From Xanthobacteraceae bacterium (GTDB taxonomy: Bacteria > Pseudomonadota > Alphaproteobacteria > Rhizobiales > Xanthobacteraceae), in NCBI GenBank assembly GCA_030043175.1, contig JASHYD010000685.1:1-6586 (forward strand): 6,586 nt of DNA, in the 5' to 3' direction. A program made the position numbers and the translations under genes. Each line of letters begins with the position of its first letter. Positions within the stretch are counted from its first letter, which is position 1. Of the stretch, positions 5,773-6,586 are shown one piece after another. The notes under the pieces were generated by a model, which was not told the origin of the DNA, did no database searches, and worked only from the letters and a program-made list of their open reading frames with translations.

Positions 5773-5981
5773 TCCGCTGTGAGCTTCGATTAAATTTTGA
5801 GCAGACGCAGGCCGCCGGGTGGCACCTGGCGCCATTGGCAATTTCCGAGGCGTCGCCACTTCGCTCGCTTGGCATCATGTATTTCTTTTGTTTTCCAATA
5901 TATTACGTACGGCGTCGCAGATCGCGGCGGGGGCCAGGATGGTCGCTGCCGCCTTATTGGGCGGGCGACACTGCCCGATTC

Positions 5982-6015
5982 TTGGCCATCAGGATGTTAT
6001 TTTGGCCATGGCCAT
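5982..6015. promoter_or_regulatory. Paired TTGGCCAT repeats upstream of the sigma-54 promoter
   Basis: TTGGCCAT occurs at 5982-5989 and 6002-6009, exactly 20 bp apart (about two helical turns). The second copy is part of a perfect 12-bp palindrome TGGCCATGGCCA (6003-6014). The pair lies about 85-115 bp before the predicted start of transcription, where enhancer proteins of sigma-54 promoters usually bind. It does not match the NtrC consensus (GCAC…GTGC), so the binding protein, if any, is unknown. Confidence 0.3.
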
Positions 6016-6068
6016 GCCCGCGCGGTGGGCCGGTTCCGAATTCAGAAGGCGAACAGCGCCGCAGCCGG

Positions 6069-6083
6069 TGGCACGCTCCTTGC
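6069..6083 (+). promoter_or_regulatory. Sigma-54 (RpoN) promoter of urtA
   Basis: TGGCAC (6069-6074), five bases, then TTGC (6080-6083). The key GG (6070-6071) and GC (6082-6083) are separated by exactly 10 nt, as required for the -24/-12 element. The start of transcription should lie near 6094-6096, giving a leader of about 58 nt. Urea uptake is classically under nitrogen control through NtrC and RpoN, so site and gene support each other. Confidence 0.87.
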
Positions 6084-6152
6084 CCCATTCGCTCGACGCG
6101 AACGGTGCCAGATCGCTCGCGTACCTTTCTGCATCAATCAGAGGATTCCGAG

Positions 6153-6586
6153 ATGGTCAATTTTTTCCCAGCGATCGCGGTGCGACCGCAATCGCGCCGG
6201 TGGTTTGCGGCCGCGGCCGGACTCGTCCTGGGCCTGGCGGCGGCGCTGCCCGCCGAGGCGCAGGACACCATCAAGGTAGGCATCCTGCATTCGCTTTCGG
6301 GGACAATGGCGATCAGCGAGACCACCTTGAAGGATGTCATGCTGATGCTCATCGATGAACAAAACAAGAAGGGCGGTCTGCTTGGCAAAAAACTTGAGCC
6401 GGTGGTGGTGGACCCCGCCTCGAACTGGCCGCTGTTCGCCGAAAAGGCGCGCGAACTGATCAGCAAGGACAAAGTGGCCGTCGTGTTCGGCTGCTGGACC
6501 TCGGTGTCGCGCAAGTCGGTCCTGCCGGTGTTCAAGGAACTCGACAGCATCCTGTTCTATCCGGTGCAGTATGAGGGCGAGGAGAG
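6153..6586 (+). CDS. urtA: Urea ABC transporter substrate-binding protein UrtA (3' end outside window)
   Basis: First 144 codons of a periplasmic urea-binding protein that delivers urea to the UrtBCDE ABC transporter for use as nitrogen source after urease. ATG 6153 follows GAGGA with a 7-nt gap. Residues 1-36 form an export signal ending PAEA|QD; it contains S14-R-R-W-F18, which resembles a twin-arginine motif. The mature part begins [19 protein letters not shown], typical of type I periplasmic binding proteins. It then shows blocks specific to Urt[48 protein letters not shown] and [12 protein letters not shown]. These separate it from branched-chain amino-acid (LivK) and most amide-binding relatives; FmdD/AmiC-type short-chain amide binders are the nearest alternative. 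urtBCDE and urease genes would be expected to the right but are out of view. Confidence 0.97.
   Translation, partial: MVNFFPAIAVRPQSRRWFAAAAGLVLGLAAALPAEAQDTIKVGILHSLSGTMAISETTLKDVMLMLIDEQNKKGGLLGKKLEPVVVDPASNWPLFAEKARELISKDKVAVVFGCWTSVSRKSVLPVFKELDSILFYPVQYEGEE

Larger units (their letters stand above)
5429..6060. other. Gene-poor region between repeat array and urtA promoter
   Basis: About 630 nt with only short, unconvincing reading frames in all six frames; both strands were read. It contains an 18-bp palindrome (5626-5643), possible coding debris (5649-5772), a weak terminator-like hairpin (5577-5607), and an AT-rich patch (5880-5906) that stands out from the GC-rich surroundings. It also holds an inverted repeat CGGGC-GACACT-GCCCG (5962-5977) and paired TTGGCCAT repeats (5982-6009). 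No gene can be supported. Confidence 0.6.

Overview
The window is GC-rich DNA with alphaproteobacterial gene content, most like Hyphomicrobiales (Bradyrhizobium/Rhodopseudomonas-type). Pointers are a PssA of the alphaproteobacterial type, a DUF302 protein, a bacterial GST, and a urea-transporter gene urtA behind a textbook sigma-54 promoter. The taxonomic placement is inferred from protein character, not from a marker gene.

Layout. Positions 1-1396 hold two tandem minus-strand genes for related, exported, uncharacterised proteins; the second runs off the left edge. Positions 1702-2385 (minus) encode a single-span membrane protein with a long Pro/Ala-rich region. It is divergent from pssA (2566-3492, plus), which makes phosphatidylserine. 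pssA converges on a minus-strand series: a ClpP/crotonase-fold exported protein (4719-5285), a glutathione S-transferase (3997-4650) and a DUF302 protein (3525-3926). The gaps of about 70 nt would allow co-transcription but do not prove it. A long gene-poor stretch (about 5286-6068) follows. It carries three perfect 16-bp tandem repeats, an 18-bp perfect palindrome and possible gene debris. At the right edge urtA (6153 onward, plus) begins a urea ABC transporter and is cut by the window.

Most notable points. (1) The ClpP-like protein has Ala where ClpP has its catalytic Ser and Pro where it has His, at exactly matching spacing, so it looks like an exported pseudo-protease. (2) One of the paired exported proteins contains a perfect 12-residue EF-hand-type calcium loop. 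(3) urtA has a TGGCAC-N5-TTGC sigma-54 promoter, with an exactly spaced pair of 8-bp direct repeats upstream that could be an activator site. (4) The 16-bp triple repeat lies just upstream of the pseudo-protease gene. No CRISPR array, tRNA, rRNA, transposase or phage gene was seen. No complete novel system is evident; the pseudo-protease locus and the EF-loop protein family are the best leads.
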